From contig JAFSWQ010000013.1 of assembly GCA_017444385.1 (NCBI GenBank), positions 1 through 64,000 on the forward strand: a stretch of DNA of 64,000 nucleotides. Direction: 5' to 3'. The position numbers and the translations under genes are program-made. Shown piece after piece: positions 45,401 through 53,016 of this stretch. This stretch comes from Clostridia bacterium. GTDB taxonomy: Bacteria > Bacillota > Clostridia > Christensenellales > CAG-1252. Numbering within the stretch: position 1 is the stretch's first letter; every line of letters starts with the position of its first letter. The notes beneath the pieces were generated by a model. The model was not told the origin of the DNA, did not search any database, and saw only the letters and a program-made list of their open reading frames with translations.

Positions 45401-47060
45401 CGGTAACGGCTATTGGTGGCTGCGTTCCCCTATCTATTTCAATAGTCGTAGCGCGCGCTACGTCGACTACAATGGTTACGCCGACATCTGTCTCAACGAC
45501 ATCGTTGACTACACTGGCGGGGTTGTGCCTGCTTTGAAAATCAACTTGTCCGGCGAAGTACATACCCACGTATACGGGGATTGGGAAGAGGTCGTCGCGC
45601 CTACTTGCACAACGAAAGGGCAAAAAGAAAGAGTATGCTCTTGCGGCGCAAAGGAAACCGAAGATGTAGCCGCGCTAGATCATAATTATACGACCGCAGT
45701 CACCGCGCCTACTTGTACCGAACAAGGATATACGACTTACACCTGTATTCGTTGCGGGGATAGTTATAAAAGCAATTACGTAAACGCTACGGGGCATACG
45801 CCCATTGAAATAGCCGCGGTAGCCGCTACTTGCACGGAAGACGGCTCAACGGCGGGAAGTAAATGTAAAGTATGCGGCGTTATTCTTACGGCAACTAAGA
45901 CGGTAAATAAGTTAGGGCATAACTATAACAGCGCAATTACTTCGCCCACTTGTACCGAGCAAGGTTATACGACTTATACCTGTACTCGTTGCGGGGATAG
46001 TTACAAGGATAATTACGTTGACGCGTTAAATCACAACTACTCGAACGGGGTATGCACTCGTTGCGGTGCGGCAGAGAATTCAACGTTGTATAAGAGAGTC
46101 AACGCTAACGATACGGAAAACAGCAAAGGTAATTATATTTACTTCGGCTCTTATCCTCAAACCAAGGTTACGGATAGCTCGCTTAGCTCGGCGTTAAGCA
46201 CCAAGGCGGGGACGTTACCTACCTCATCCAACTCTCAAAAGTGGACTTCTTACGGCTATTATATAAACGGAAGCGTAAGTAATTATATGTGGTATATTGA
46301 CGTAGAATATTCGGGTGAAAAGCACCGCGGCGTTTACTTTACGTCCTATCGCCCGAATAACACGACTGTAAGCAGTAGCGCAAGTAACAGTAATCAAGAC
46401 GACAACGGTTATACTACGTCTACGGTGTACTGGTTCAAGTATGAGCCTATTAAGTGGCGAATCCTTGACGAGAGTAACGGCGAAGCGTTAGTATTCAGTG
46501 AAATGGCGATAGACAGCCAAAACTACTATATAACGTCAAGCGGAAGCACAAGGACGATAGACGGAAAAACGGTATATGAAAACAACTACGAGTACAGCAC
46601 TATCCGCACATGGTTAAACGATACGTTCTACAACACTGCGTTCACTTCGTTACAAAAAGCATTGATAATACAAACGACGGTGGACAACAGCGCAAGAAGT
46701 ACTTCGGACTCTAGCAACAATCTATCACAAGCAACGTATTACTATTGTAACGATACTAAAGATTATATCTTCTTACTATCCGAGCAAGAAGTTACGACTT
46801 CATCTTACGGCTTCAATAGTTCTAGTACCGCATTCGATACCGCTCGTCAAAAGAAGAACACGGGCTACGCAGAATGCCAAGGCGCTTGGGCAGGTGCCGA
46901 CAGCAGTTACTACGATAACGGCTGGTGGTGGCTGCGTTCCCCTCTCTATAACAATAGTAGTAGAGCGCGCAGCGTCGGCAACGGTGGTTACGCCGGCAGC
47001 AGCGACGTTCTCATCACTTGTGACGGGGTTGTCCCCGCTTTGAAAATCAAGTTATCGTGA
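42402..47060 (+). CDS. giant TIR-domain transmembrane receptor with two DUF6273 ectodomains
   Basis: This is a 1552-residue protein with start GTG 42402. The order is: zinc-ribbon (C6, C8, C9, C24, C27), helical/TPR-like region (40-150), TIR domain (about 155-290) with YDIFISYKDTD and WVKNEWSRYL (E239 is the likely catalytic Glu of an NADase), more TPR-like repeats (305-570), a transmembrane segment (about 574-598), Ser/His linker, then cysteine-rich modules (PTCTEQGYTTYTC, CxxC pairs) and two DUF6273 domains (about 725-1049 and 1229-1552), each ending WWLRSP...GVVPALKI. The TIR half is inside the cell, the rest outside. It is monocistronic between a consensus-like promoter and a terminator. 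TIR signalling on ligand binding is inference. Confidence 0.85.
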   Translation: MIEYKCKCCGANLEYVAGKSTIKCSYCDSWNTVSTTSDAEIRNLFDRANALRYAREFDRGEKAYENLIEKVPTDAEAYWGLLLCKYGIEYVVDPETRLYVPTCHRASYDSILTDDDYKNVLKYAGSADNEVYVSQAKEIDRIQKEIVTRSLKEDVYDIFISYKDTDDRGDRTEDSLLAYHLYDRFTKEGYKVFYSRVSLENALGEDYEPHIFAALNSAKVMLVVGTRPEYFNAVWVKNEWSRYLKIVKKDVRKKLIPCFKFMSPAALPVEFKYLQAQDMSKIGFEEDLLLGIKKVIPKTAPKLVSVAVNVDALVERAFMLIEDGDYAAANQLLEQALNNAPKKAEAYLAKLLIDLKLHKEEDLEKQKEPFDSNGNYQKTVRFAEPDLKARLTSYNAAIRERIELEKKEKIYAYALNKSKSNDVKALDEAISYFRKIPDYKDSTALIAECEQRKILVADSQKEKRFASAYATAKNKMGSTDIKDVMEAKEIFVKLGGYKDSKELIAKCDENVLDLKLQNKYYKALKLAENGTIESYQSAIDALNEIKDYGDSKDLIVKYQNAIEDIRLKSIKRKKTSKIIAISALVLVVLALALGLVFGLKGKIAGNLSSDSSSSSQQDHSGGNSTSGDGSASHTHVYGAWEETVAPTCTTKGQKERVCSCGEKETEDVASLDHNYTPAVTAPTCTEQGYTTYTCTRCGDSYKDNYVDALNHNYSNGVCTHCGDFLYKRVDTNDDEDEDGDYIYFGTYPQSEAKDESLVEALNEKAGTLPAEIDRQKWTSYGYYINGDVYNYMWYIDVENNGDKYRGVYFTSYRPYWTTGDSSASNSNQDDNGYTTSTVYWFKYEPIKWRILNESNGEALIFSEMAIDNQNYYITSSGSTRTIDGKTVYENNYEYSTIRAWLNDTFYNTAFTSLQKQLIIQTTVDNSARSTSDSGNNLSQATSYYCNDTKDYIFLLSEQEVTTSSYGFDSSYSAYDTARQKKNTDYAKCQDAYTSTDGSYNGNGYWWLRSPIYFNSRSARYVDYNGYADICLNDIVDYTGGVVPALKINLSGEVHTHVYGDWEEVVAPTCTTKGQKERVCSCGAKETEDVAALDHNYTTAVTAPTCTEQGYTTYTCIRCGDSYKSNYVNATGHTPIEIAAVAATCTEDGSTAGSKCKVCGVILTATKTVNKLGHNYNSAITSPTCTEQGYTTYTCTRCGDSYKDNYVDALNHNYSNGVCTRCGAAENSTLYKRVNANDTENSKGNYIYFGSYPQTKVTDSSLSSALSTKAGTLPTSSNSQKWTSYGYYINGSVSNYMWYIDVEYSGEKHRGVYFTSYRPNNTTVSSSASNSNQDDNGYTTSTVYWFKYEPIKWRILDESNGEALVFSEMAIDSQNYYITSSGSTRTIDGKTVYENNYEYSTIRTWLNDTFYNTAFTSLQKALIIQTTVDNSARSTSDSSNNLSQATYYYCNDTKDYIFLLSEQEVTTSSYGFNSSSTAFDTARQKKNTGYAECQGAWAGADSSYYDNGWWWLRSPLYNNSSRARSVGNGGYAGSSDVLITCDGVVPALKIKLS
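45432..45518 (+). other. variable stretch 1 between fixed anchors (DGR-like)
   Basis: Between anchor TGGTGGCTGCGTTCCCCT (45414-45431) and GGGGTTGTGCCTGC (from 45519) lie 29 codons, mostly of NNC or NNT type (TTC, CGC, TAC, GAC, ATC, CTC). They differ strongly from the second copy although the flanks are conserved. Confidence 0.5.
46944..47024 (+). other. variable stretch 2 between fixed anchors (DGR-like)
   Basis: It has the same anchors as variable stretch 1 (46926-46943 and from 47025), with 27 codons between them. Aligned codon pairs include TTC/AAC, TAC/AGC, GAC/GGC, TAC/AAC, GAC/GGC and ATC/AGC, in which the third base C is kept and the first two vary, as expected from mutagenised AAC codons. 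Confidence 0.5.
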
Positions 47061-47084
47061 TCGAGCGGATAGACTATTACGTGA

Positions 47085-47122
47085 AAGGCTGTAAGGATTT
47101 GATTTTCATTACAGCCTTTTTT
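47085..47122 (+). terminator. terminator of the TIR gene
   Basis: AAGGCTGTAA (47085-47094) pairs with TTACAGCCTT (47109-47118), then T (47117-47122). It starts about 25 bp after the stop codon. Confidence 0.85.
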
Positions 47123-47186
47123 GTGGTAAACGTATAGAATAGCGCTTGATTTAAGATATAATATACTCTCGAAAAACAAGCGGCTC

Positions 47187-47302
47187 CCACTTTTTCGAGC
47201 GAATATTTTTAAAAATTTCCACTTTTTTAAGCGAATGGTGCCTCGATTTTTCCACTTTTTCGAGCGAATGACTCTACCGAATCGCCACTTTTTCGAGCCA
47301 AA
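47187..47302. repeat. four about 33-bp repeats (CCACTTTTTCGAGCGAAT)
   Basis: Copies start at 47187, 47219, 47252 and 47285 and share the core CCACTTTTTCGAGCGAATG with one to three changes each; the 13-15 bp between them differ. Too short and irregular for CRISPR. Confidence 0.7.
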
Positions 47303-47573
47303 GTAATTTGCTAACTTATAACGCCTATTAAGTTTCTCTCAAACCGAAGTAAACGACGGCTATTTTTAACGATCAATTATAAGCTTTGCTTTTCGTCTTT
47401 TTTGTACACATTGAGAGAAGTTTTCCGTATGGCTTGACAAGTATATATTATAAATAATATAATTCAATTCCAAGGAATAAGGGCTTGATTCCATTTGCGT
47501 AATCCCAAACGAAGTCGAGGGATCCCCTAACGCGAAGAGGCGGCTACTTATAAAAGTATCAAGAAGAGGATGA

Positions 47574-47680
47574 GACGTTTCGACTACGCTCAACGTGACG
47601 AACAAGAGAAAAGACGTTTCGAGTACGCTCAACGTGACGAATAAGAGGAAGAGAAGTTTCGACTACTCTCAACGTGACGA
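47574..47680 (+). repeat. three copies of the TTTCGACT...CAACGTGACGA repeat
   Basis: Units at 47574, 47613 and 47653 read (A/G)A(C/A)GTTTCGA(C/G)TAC(G/T)CTCAACGTGACGA, period 39-40 bp. The same unit recurs after dnaE and, inverted, before the TIR gene. Confidence 0.8.
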
Positions 47681-47797
47681 ACAAAAAGCAAGAAAAACCA
47701 TCAAAATTATAGCGCGAAGCGAGGCTCAACCCAACGCGAAACGATTCCCGTTACTTCTTGAAAATCAAAGCGAATAAACCGAAAAGAGAGATAAATT

Positions 47798-50700
47798 ATG
47801 GAAAATCCCGAGAAAAAATTCGTGCATTTGCACGTCCACACCGAATACAGCCTTCTCGACGGCGCGTCCCGTGTAAACGAGATCTTCGGCGTAGCGAGAA
47901 GCCTCAATATGCCCGCTATCGCCATAACCGACCACGGAAATATGTACGGCGCGATGACGTTTTTCCACGCCGCCAAGTCGGATTGGGAAGCTCAGGTCAA
48001 GAAGCTAAAGCTTAAAAAAGCCATAGAGGAATACGAAGAACGCTTGAAGACCGACCCCGAAAACGCGGGCGCAATGCCCACGAAGGACGATATCGTCGTA
48101 GCGAAAGGGGACGACGTATTGTATAAAGACTTGTATATCAAGCCCATAATCGGGTGCGAATTCTATACCGTGCCCAATATGAAAGAGCCCGCTCGTCGCG
48201 AGGTCAAAAACGACCACCTTATCCTTTTGGCGAAGGACGACGTGGGTTATCACAACTTGATGAAGTTGAATTCTTTGGCGTGGCTCGAAGGTTTCTCGGG
48301 GAACAGACCGCGTATAGATATCGAATGTCTTGAAAAATACAAGGAAGGTCTAATTTGTCTGTCCGCTTGTATCGCGGGCAGATTGCCCCGCTATCTCATA
48401 GACGGGGATTACGATTCCGCGCTCGCTTACGCAAAGCGTTTCAAAGATATGTTCGGCGAGGACTACTACCTCGAGATGCAAAATCACAGGTTCACCGAAA
48501 ACGGAAGAGACCTCGAAAAGATAACGAATATAGGGCTTAAACGCATTTCTAAAGAACTCGGTATAAAGCTCGTCGCCACCAACGACGCGCACTATTTGAG
48601 AAAGTCGGACGCCGAGAGCCACGACGTTTTATTGTGCATTCAAACGGCGGCTCACCTCAACGACGAAAATCGTATGAGATTCCCCAACGACGAATTCTAT
48701 TTGAAGTCGTACGACGAAATGCTCGAAGCGTTCCCTAACGACCAAGAGGCTTTGGACGTAACCCTCGAAATAGCGGATAAGATCAACCTTCCGATGCCCG
48801 CGAAAAAATCCCTTTTGCCCCCGTACGTTCCCGACAACGGGCAAACAGCCGAAGAATTCTTGCGTAGTATGACGATGGAAAACATCTACAAAAAATACAA
48901 GGTGGTAGACGACGTTATTCTTAAAAGAGCCAATTACGAGCTTGACGTAATTAGCAAAATGGGTTACGTCGAATACTTCCTTATCGTTTGGGACTTTATT
49001 CGTTTCGCCAAAGACAACGGAATACCCGTAGGCGCGGGGCGTGGCTCGGGCGTAGGCAGTATAGTCGCTTACTCGATAGGAATAACCAACGTTGAACCCT
49101 TGCGTTTCAACCTCATTTTCGAGCGTTTCCTCAACGAAGAACGCGTATCTATGCCCGACTTCGACGTAGACTTCTGCTCGGAAGAAAGAGAAAAAGTCAT
49201 CGAATACGTCAGAAAAAAATACGGGGCGGCTAACGTCACGCAGATAATAACCTTCGGTACTTTGGCGGCTAAACAGGCGATAAAGGACGTTGCGAGAGTT
49301 TACGAGCTTCCTTACGCCGAAGTTGATAAGATCACCAAAGCCATACCCACATTGCCCACGTTGGAACTCAAAGGCGTTTTGGGTCGTTTTGACGAAAACG
49401 ACGAAAAGCAGCGTGAAAAGTACGGCAAAATGAAGAGCCCCGACGTTATCGAAATGTATGAAAACGATCCAAATATCCGCCGTATTATCGACGTAGCGGT
49501 GAGCCTCGAGGGCGTTCCCCGCAATACGGGTATGCACGCGGCGGGCGTGGTTATTTGTAGCGACGACGTTTCCAAACATATACCTTTGCAGCATAACGAC
49601 TGGGTGGTTACCACTCAATACCCCAAAGATCAAGTGGAAGAACTCGGCTTGCTGAAAATGGACTTTTTAGGGCTTACCAACCTTACCGACCTTAAATACG
49701 CCAAGCGTTTCATTAAGGCTAATCACGGCGTAGAGGTGGATTTCAACGAACTCGGCTACGAAGATCCCGCCGTTTATCAACTCATTTCTTCGGGCGAGAC
49801 CGACGCCGTGTTCCAGCTCGAATCCAACGGTATGAAAGGGTTTATGAGAAACCTTCAACCGTCCTGCCTCGAAGATATCATCGCAGGTATTTCTTTGTTC
49901 CGTCCCGGTCCCATAAACAGCATACCCAAGTACGTCAGCAACAAGAAGTGTCCGCAAAACATAGTTTACGTGGATCCTCGCCTCGAACCCATTCTTTCAA
50001 ATACCTACGGCTGTATCGTTTATCAGGAACAGGTCATGCAGATAGTCCGCGAAATAGGCGGTTATAGTTTCGGCAGAGCGGATATACTTCGCCGTATTAT
50101 GAGTAAAAAGAAGAAGAAGGAAATGGACGTTCAAAAACACATTTTCCTTTACGGTCAAGAGGGCGATGGCAAGAATTCCGCCGTAGAAGGCGCTTTGGCG
50201 AGAGGAATGAACGAAGAGACCGCCGTCAAATTATTCGACGAAATGGCGTCTTTCGCTTCCTACGCGTTCAACAAGTCGCACGCGGCGGCTTACGCGGTAT
50301 TGTCCTACGAAACGGCGTATATGAAGAGATACTATATGCCCGAGTTTATCACCGCCGTTTTGAACGATAGAAGCAACGTCAACGACGACGTGGAAAAATA
50401 CGTTGGATATCTGCGCGAACACAACGTTCCCGTGCTTAAACCCGACGTTAATTTGAGCGACGTCAAATTCTCGACCGACGGCAAAACCGTGAGATACGGG
50501 TTGTCCATTATTAAAGGTTCGGGCTACGAAGCGTCGAGGAAGCTGGTTGAAGAACGCGAGAAGAACGGCCCTTACACTTCCTTCCAAAATATGCTCGAAA
50601 GGCAAGAGGTGATGATAAATAAGACCATGCTTGAAGGGCTTATAATGAGCGGCGCTTGCGACTGTTTCGGGCGGTCAAGAGCGACTTTGATGAGATATTA

Positions 50701-51532
50701 CGACTCGGTAATTTCCTCTATAAACGCGGATAAAAAACACAAAAGCACCGGGCAACTCTCTCTCTTCGACGGCTTCCTCGAAGACGATTCGATGGTGAGC
50801 GAGATAAAGATGGAAGAGGTCAAAGAATTCGACAGACAAACCCTTCTCGAAGAAGAAAAGAAGTTACTCTGCGTTTATCTTTCGGGGCATCCTTTGGACG
50901 ACTATAAAGAAGCCTACGCGAGCATTCCGTTTAAGCTCGGAGCGTTGAGAGAAGAGCATTCGGACGACGAAGAGGGCGGCGTTATAGACGAAGTGGGCGT
51001 CCACGCGGGCAAAGTCGTCTCGGTTGCCGGGCGACTTGCGGAAGCGCAGAAGCGCGTCGACAAGAAGGGCAACGAGTTCGGTAGCGGCGTTATTGAGGAC
51101 TTGGAATACAAGGTGGAATTCGTGGCTTACGGCTCTCAATTCCAAAACGTGCGCTCGTCTTTGAGAAAGGGCGCGATAGTCAAAGCGGAAGGTAAACTCA
51201 ATTACAAAGACGGTTTATATACGTTGATGGTGAGCAAAATGACCGATTGGTTGCCGACCGACGTAGGCGGCTCTACCTCGACCGCGACTTTCACGAAGAA
51301 CAAGTACGACTTCCGCAACAAGATAATCCTTCTAAAAGTCAGTACGGATTTCAATAAAAACCAAATGAACGCCATTCTCGGCGACTACCCCGGCGAAGAA
51401 CTGGTCTATATATTGATGGGCGGTAAGTACTACGTTTCCGACAAAAAAGTGACCTATTGCGACAAGCTCGTCGACGAACTCAAAATCATGTACGGCAACG
51501 ACTGCATAGAGTTCAAAGAGAGGAAGCAATAA
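47798..51532 (+). CDS. dnaE: DNA polymerase III alpha subunit
   Basis: This is a 1244-residue replicative polymerase of the DnaE type. An N-terminal PHP domain (HLHVHTEYSLLDGA at about 8-21) is followed by the palm with GAGRGSG and the catalytic MPDFDVDF (about 452-459), fingers with NTGMHAAGVVIC, and RRIMSKKKKKEM. There are HhH and OB-fold regions near the C terminus (VVSVAGRLAEAQKRVDKKGNE). The length is about 80-100 residues above the common size, because of an insertion in the PHP domain (about 65-110). It lies between two clusters of dispersed repeats. Firmicutes usually also have PolC; it is not in this window. Confidence 0.95.
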   Translation: MENPEKKFVHLHVHTEYSLLDGASRVNEIFGVARSLNMPAIAITDHGNMYGAMTFFHAAKSDWEAQVKKLKLKKAIEEYEERLKTDPENAGAMPTKDDIVVAKGDDVLYKDLYIKPIIGCEFYTVPNMKEPARREVKNDHLILLAKDDVGYHNLMKLNSLAWLEGFSGNRPRIDIECLEKYKEGLICLSACIAGRLPRYLIDGDYDSALAYAKRFKDMFGEDYYLEMQNHRFTENGRDLEKITNIGLKRISKELGIKLVATNDAHYLRKSDAESHDVLLCIQTAAHLNDENRMRFPNDEFYLKSYDEMLEAFPNDQEALDVTLEIADKINLPMPAKKSLLPPYVPDNGQTAEEFLRSMTMENIYKKYKVVDDVILKRANYELDVISKMGYVEYFLIVWDFIRFAKDNGIPVGAGRGSGVGSIVAYSIGITNVEPLRFNLIFERFLNEERVSMPDFDVDFCSEEREKVIEYVRKKYGAANVTQIITFGTLAAKQAIKDVARVYELPYAEVDKITKAIPTLPTLELKGVLGRFDENDEKQREKYGKMKSPDVIEMYENDPNIRRIIDVAVSLEGVPRNTGMHAAGVVICSDDVSKHIPLQHNDWVVTTQYPKDQVEELGLLKMDFLGLTNLTDLKYAKRFIKANHGVEVDFNELGYEDPAVYQLISSGETDAVFQLESNGMKGFMRNLQPSCLEDIIAGISLFRPGPINSIPKYVSNKKCPQNIVYVDPRLEPILSNTYGCIVYQEQVMQIVREIGGYSFGRADILRRIMSKKKKKEMDVQKHIFLYGQEGDGKNSAVEGALARGMNEETAVKLFDEMASFASYAFNKSHAAAYAVLSYETAYMKRYYMPEFITAVLNDRSNVNDDVEKYVGYLREHNVPVLKPDVNLSDVKFSTDGKTVRYGLSIIKGSGYEASRKLVEEREKNGPYTSFQNMLERQEVMINKTMLEGLIMSGACDCFGRSRATLMRYYDSVISSINADKKHKSTGQLSLFDGFLEDDSMVSEIKMEEVKEFDRQTLLEEEKKLLCVYLSGHPLDDYKEAYASIPFKLGALREEHSDDEEGGVIDEVGVHAGKVVSVAGRLAEAQKRVDKKGNEFGSGVIEDLEYKVEFVAYGSQFQNVRSSLRKGAIVKAEGKLNYKDGLYTLMVSKMTDWLPTDVGGSTSTATFTKNKYDFRNKIILLKVSTDFNKNQMNAILGDYPGEELVYILMGGKYYVSDKKVTYCDKLVDELKIMYGNDCIEFKERKQ

Positions 51533-51575
51533 GCGAAAAGCGTTTGTTATTTCCGCAAATCGCAAAAGCGGAATA

Positions 51576-51823
51576 GACGTTTCGACTACGCTCAACGTGA
51601 CGAAAAGAAGTGTCAACGAGCTAAAATCCATTATACTACGTCATACTGAGCCGCGGCTTGCCGCGTGTCGAAGTATCCCCTAAATAAGCGTAGTTTCCCA
51701 TTTCGTTTTCTTTAATCGGAAGAGATGTTTCGACTACGCTCAACATGACGAGAGAATAGCCGTTTCGACTACGCTCAACATGACGAGAGAATAGCCGTTT
51801 CGACTTCGCTCAACGTGACGAGT
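51576..51823 (+). repeat. second cluster of the TTTCGACT...CAAC(G/A)TGACGA repeat
   Basis: Copies at 51576, 51724, 51761 and 51798 (GACGTTTCGACTACGCTCAA plus CGTGACGA and close variants). The last three are tandem, with a 37-bp period and the spacer GAGAATAGCC. Confidence 0.8.
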
Positions 51824-51943
51824 GAAGAGCCGTTATGTTGCGTAGGCGTAAAGGGGATAGTTATTATCGCCTTTTCAAATAACAAAGTTGTGGTTTTATC
51901 CCGCAACTTTTTTATATTATTTTTCTTTATTTTAATAAAATAA

Positions 51944-51972
51944 TTGATTATATTTTTTTCATTTGCTATAAT
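51944..51972 (+). promoter_or_regulatory. promoter of pfkA
   Basis: TTGATT (51944-51949), 17-bp spacer, TATAAT (51967-51972). A second TATAAT lies at 51985-51990. AAAGGAG precedes ATG 52018. Confidence 0.65.
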
Positions 51973-52017
51973 TTCATTAACGTTTATAATACGCGACTAT
52001 GCGTAAAAGGAGTTAAT

Positions 52018-52980
52018 ATGAGAATAGCGGTTTTGACGTCGGGCGGCGACGCCCCCGGTATGAACGCCGCCATCAGAGCGGTGGTTCGTTATTGCGGTTA
52101 TCAGGATATAGAAGTTTTCGGTATCAATAGAGGTTATCGCGGGCTCGTTGAAGACGACTTCATTATGCTCAGCAAACGCAGCGTTTCGGGTATCGTCCAA
52201 AGAGGCGGCACTATGCTTATGACTGCGAGATGCCCCGAATTTACCGATTATAACGTCAGAAAAAAGGCTGCAGAAAACCTTTCGTTGAGAAAAATAGACG
52301 GACTTGTTGTCATCGGCGGCGACGGTAGTTTCAGAGGTATGAACGAGTTGTATCAGGACTTCGGCGTAAAGACCGTGGGTATTCCCGGCACCATCGACAA
52401 CGATCTCGCCTATACCGACTATACTTTGGGATTCGACACCGCAGTCAATACCGTAGTCGAAAACGTCAATAAATTGAGAGATACTATGAGTTCGCACGAA
52501 AGAGTGGTCGTAGTACAGGTGATGGGACGTCGTTGCGGCGATATCGCTTTGTACGCAGGCATCGCTTCGGGCGCCGAGATCATTCTCATTCCCGAACATA
52601 AAACCGATTACGATCAGGTGGTTTCCGTGCTTTCGAGAGGCAAGAAAGCGGGTAAACAATCCGCTATAATTATGCTCGCAGAGGGCGTTGGCAATGTCGA
52701 CGACGTTATCAACGAATTGAAACAACGCTCGCCCGAAATGCACTTCCGTTCCTGCGTTTTAGGTCATATCCAAAGAGGCGGTACGCCTTCTCAAGCCGAC
52801 CGTACGCTCGCCGCTCGTTTCGGCGCGCGCGCAGTCGAACTTCTTAACGAAGGCAAAGGTGGCAGAGTAGTGGGTATCCGCGACAATAAAATAATAGATA
52901 TGGGCGTTGACGAAGCCCTTTCACAACCTTCGAACTTCGACGAAAAACTGTTCGAGCTCGCAAGGATTTTAAGTTTGTAA
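52018..52980 (+). CDS. pfkA: ATP-dependent 6-phosphofructokinase
   Basis: This is a 320-residue glycolytic kinase. It shows the N-terminal GGDAPGMNAA, the VIGGDGSFRG nucleotide site with Gly at the ATP-deciding position, and the active site PGTIDNDL with VVQVMGRRCGD. It starts behind AAAGGAG. It is followed after 36 bp by the PPi-dependent paralog, so both fructose-6-phosphate kinases are likely cotranscribed. Confidence 0.96.
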   Translation: MRIAVLTSGGDAPGMNAAIRAVVRYCGYQDIEVFGINRGYRGLVEDDFIMLSKRSVSGIVQRGGTMLMTARCPEFTDYNVRKKAAENLSLRKIDGLVVIGGDGSFRGMNELYQDFGVKTVGIPGTIDNDLAYTDYTLGFDTAVNTVVENVNKLRDTMSSHERVVVVQVMGRRCGDIALYAGIASGAEIILIPEHKTDYDQVVSVLSRGKKAGKQSAIIMLAEGVGNVDDVINELKQRSPEMHFRSCVLGHIQRGGTPSQADRTLAARFGARAVELLNEGKGGRVVGIRDNKIIDMGVDEALSQPSNFDEKLFELARILSL

Positions 52981-53016
52981 TAAAAAAGTCGCATAGACGA
53001 CCATTGGAGGAAATAT

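Larger units (their letters stand above)
44453..47057 (+). repeat. large direct repeat inside the TIR gene
   Basis: The cysteine-rich segment plus DUF6273 unit at about 44453-45545 recurs at about 45953-47057. Long blocks are nearly identical (for example 44930-45290 against 46430-46790), with clear divergence only in the acidic hinge after the Cys-rich module and in the last stretch of each unit. It is expected to be prone to recombination. Confidence 0.8.
47061..47797. other. repeat-filled intergenic region between the TIR gene and dnaE
   Basis: It contains a terminator (47085-47122), four about 33-bp repeats (47187-47302) and three about 40-bp repeats (47574-47680). Open frames here (up to 88 codons) run through repeats and have no family resemblance. 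A GAGAGA ribosome site precedes dnaE. Confidence 0.55.
51533..52017. other. repeat-rich intergenic region and pfkA leader
   Basis: It holds four or more repeat units at 51576-51823, a related element at about 51638-51685 (CATACTGAGCCGCGGCTTGC and GTCGAAGTATCCCC), a very AT-rich stretch and the promoter of pfkA (51944-51972). No coding region. Confidence 0.6.

Noticed and set aside
42402..47060. DGR reverse transcriptase or template repeat within the window
   Set aside because: I found no other copy of the anchor sequence and no reverse-transcriptase motif, so the DGR idea rests on the variable tails only.
47187..47680. CRISPR array
   Set aside because: Units are 19-28 bp with irregular 13-15 bp gaps, copies are imperfect and no cas gene is nearby.
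48629..49633. 334-codon antisense frame inside dnaE
   Set aside because: Shadow of a strongly conserved gene in GC-biased third positions.
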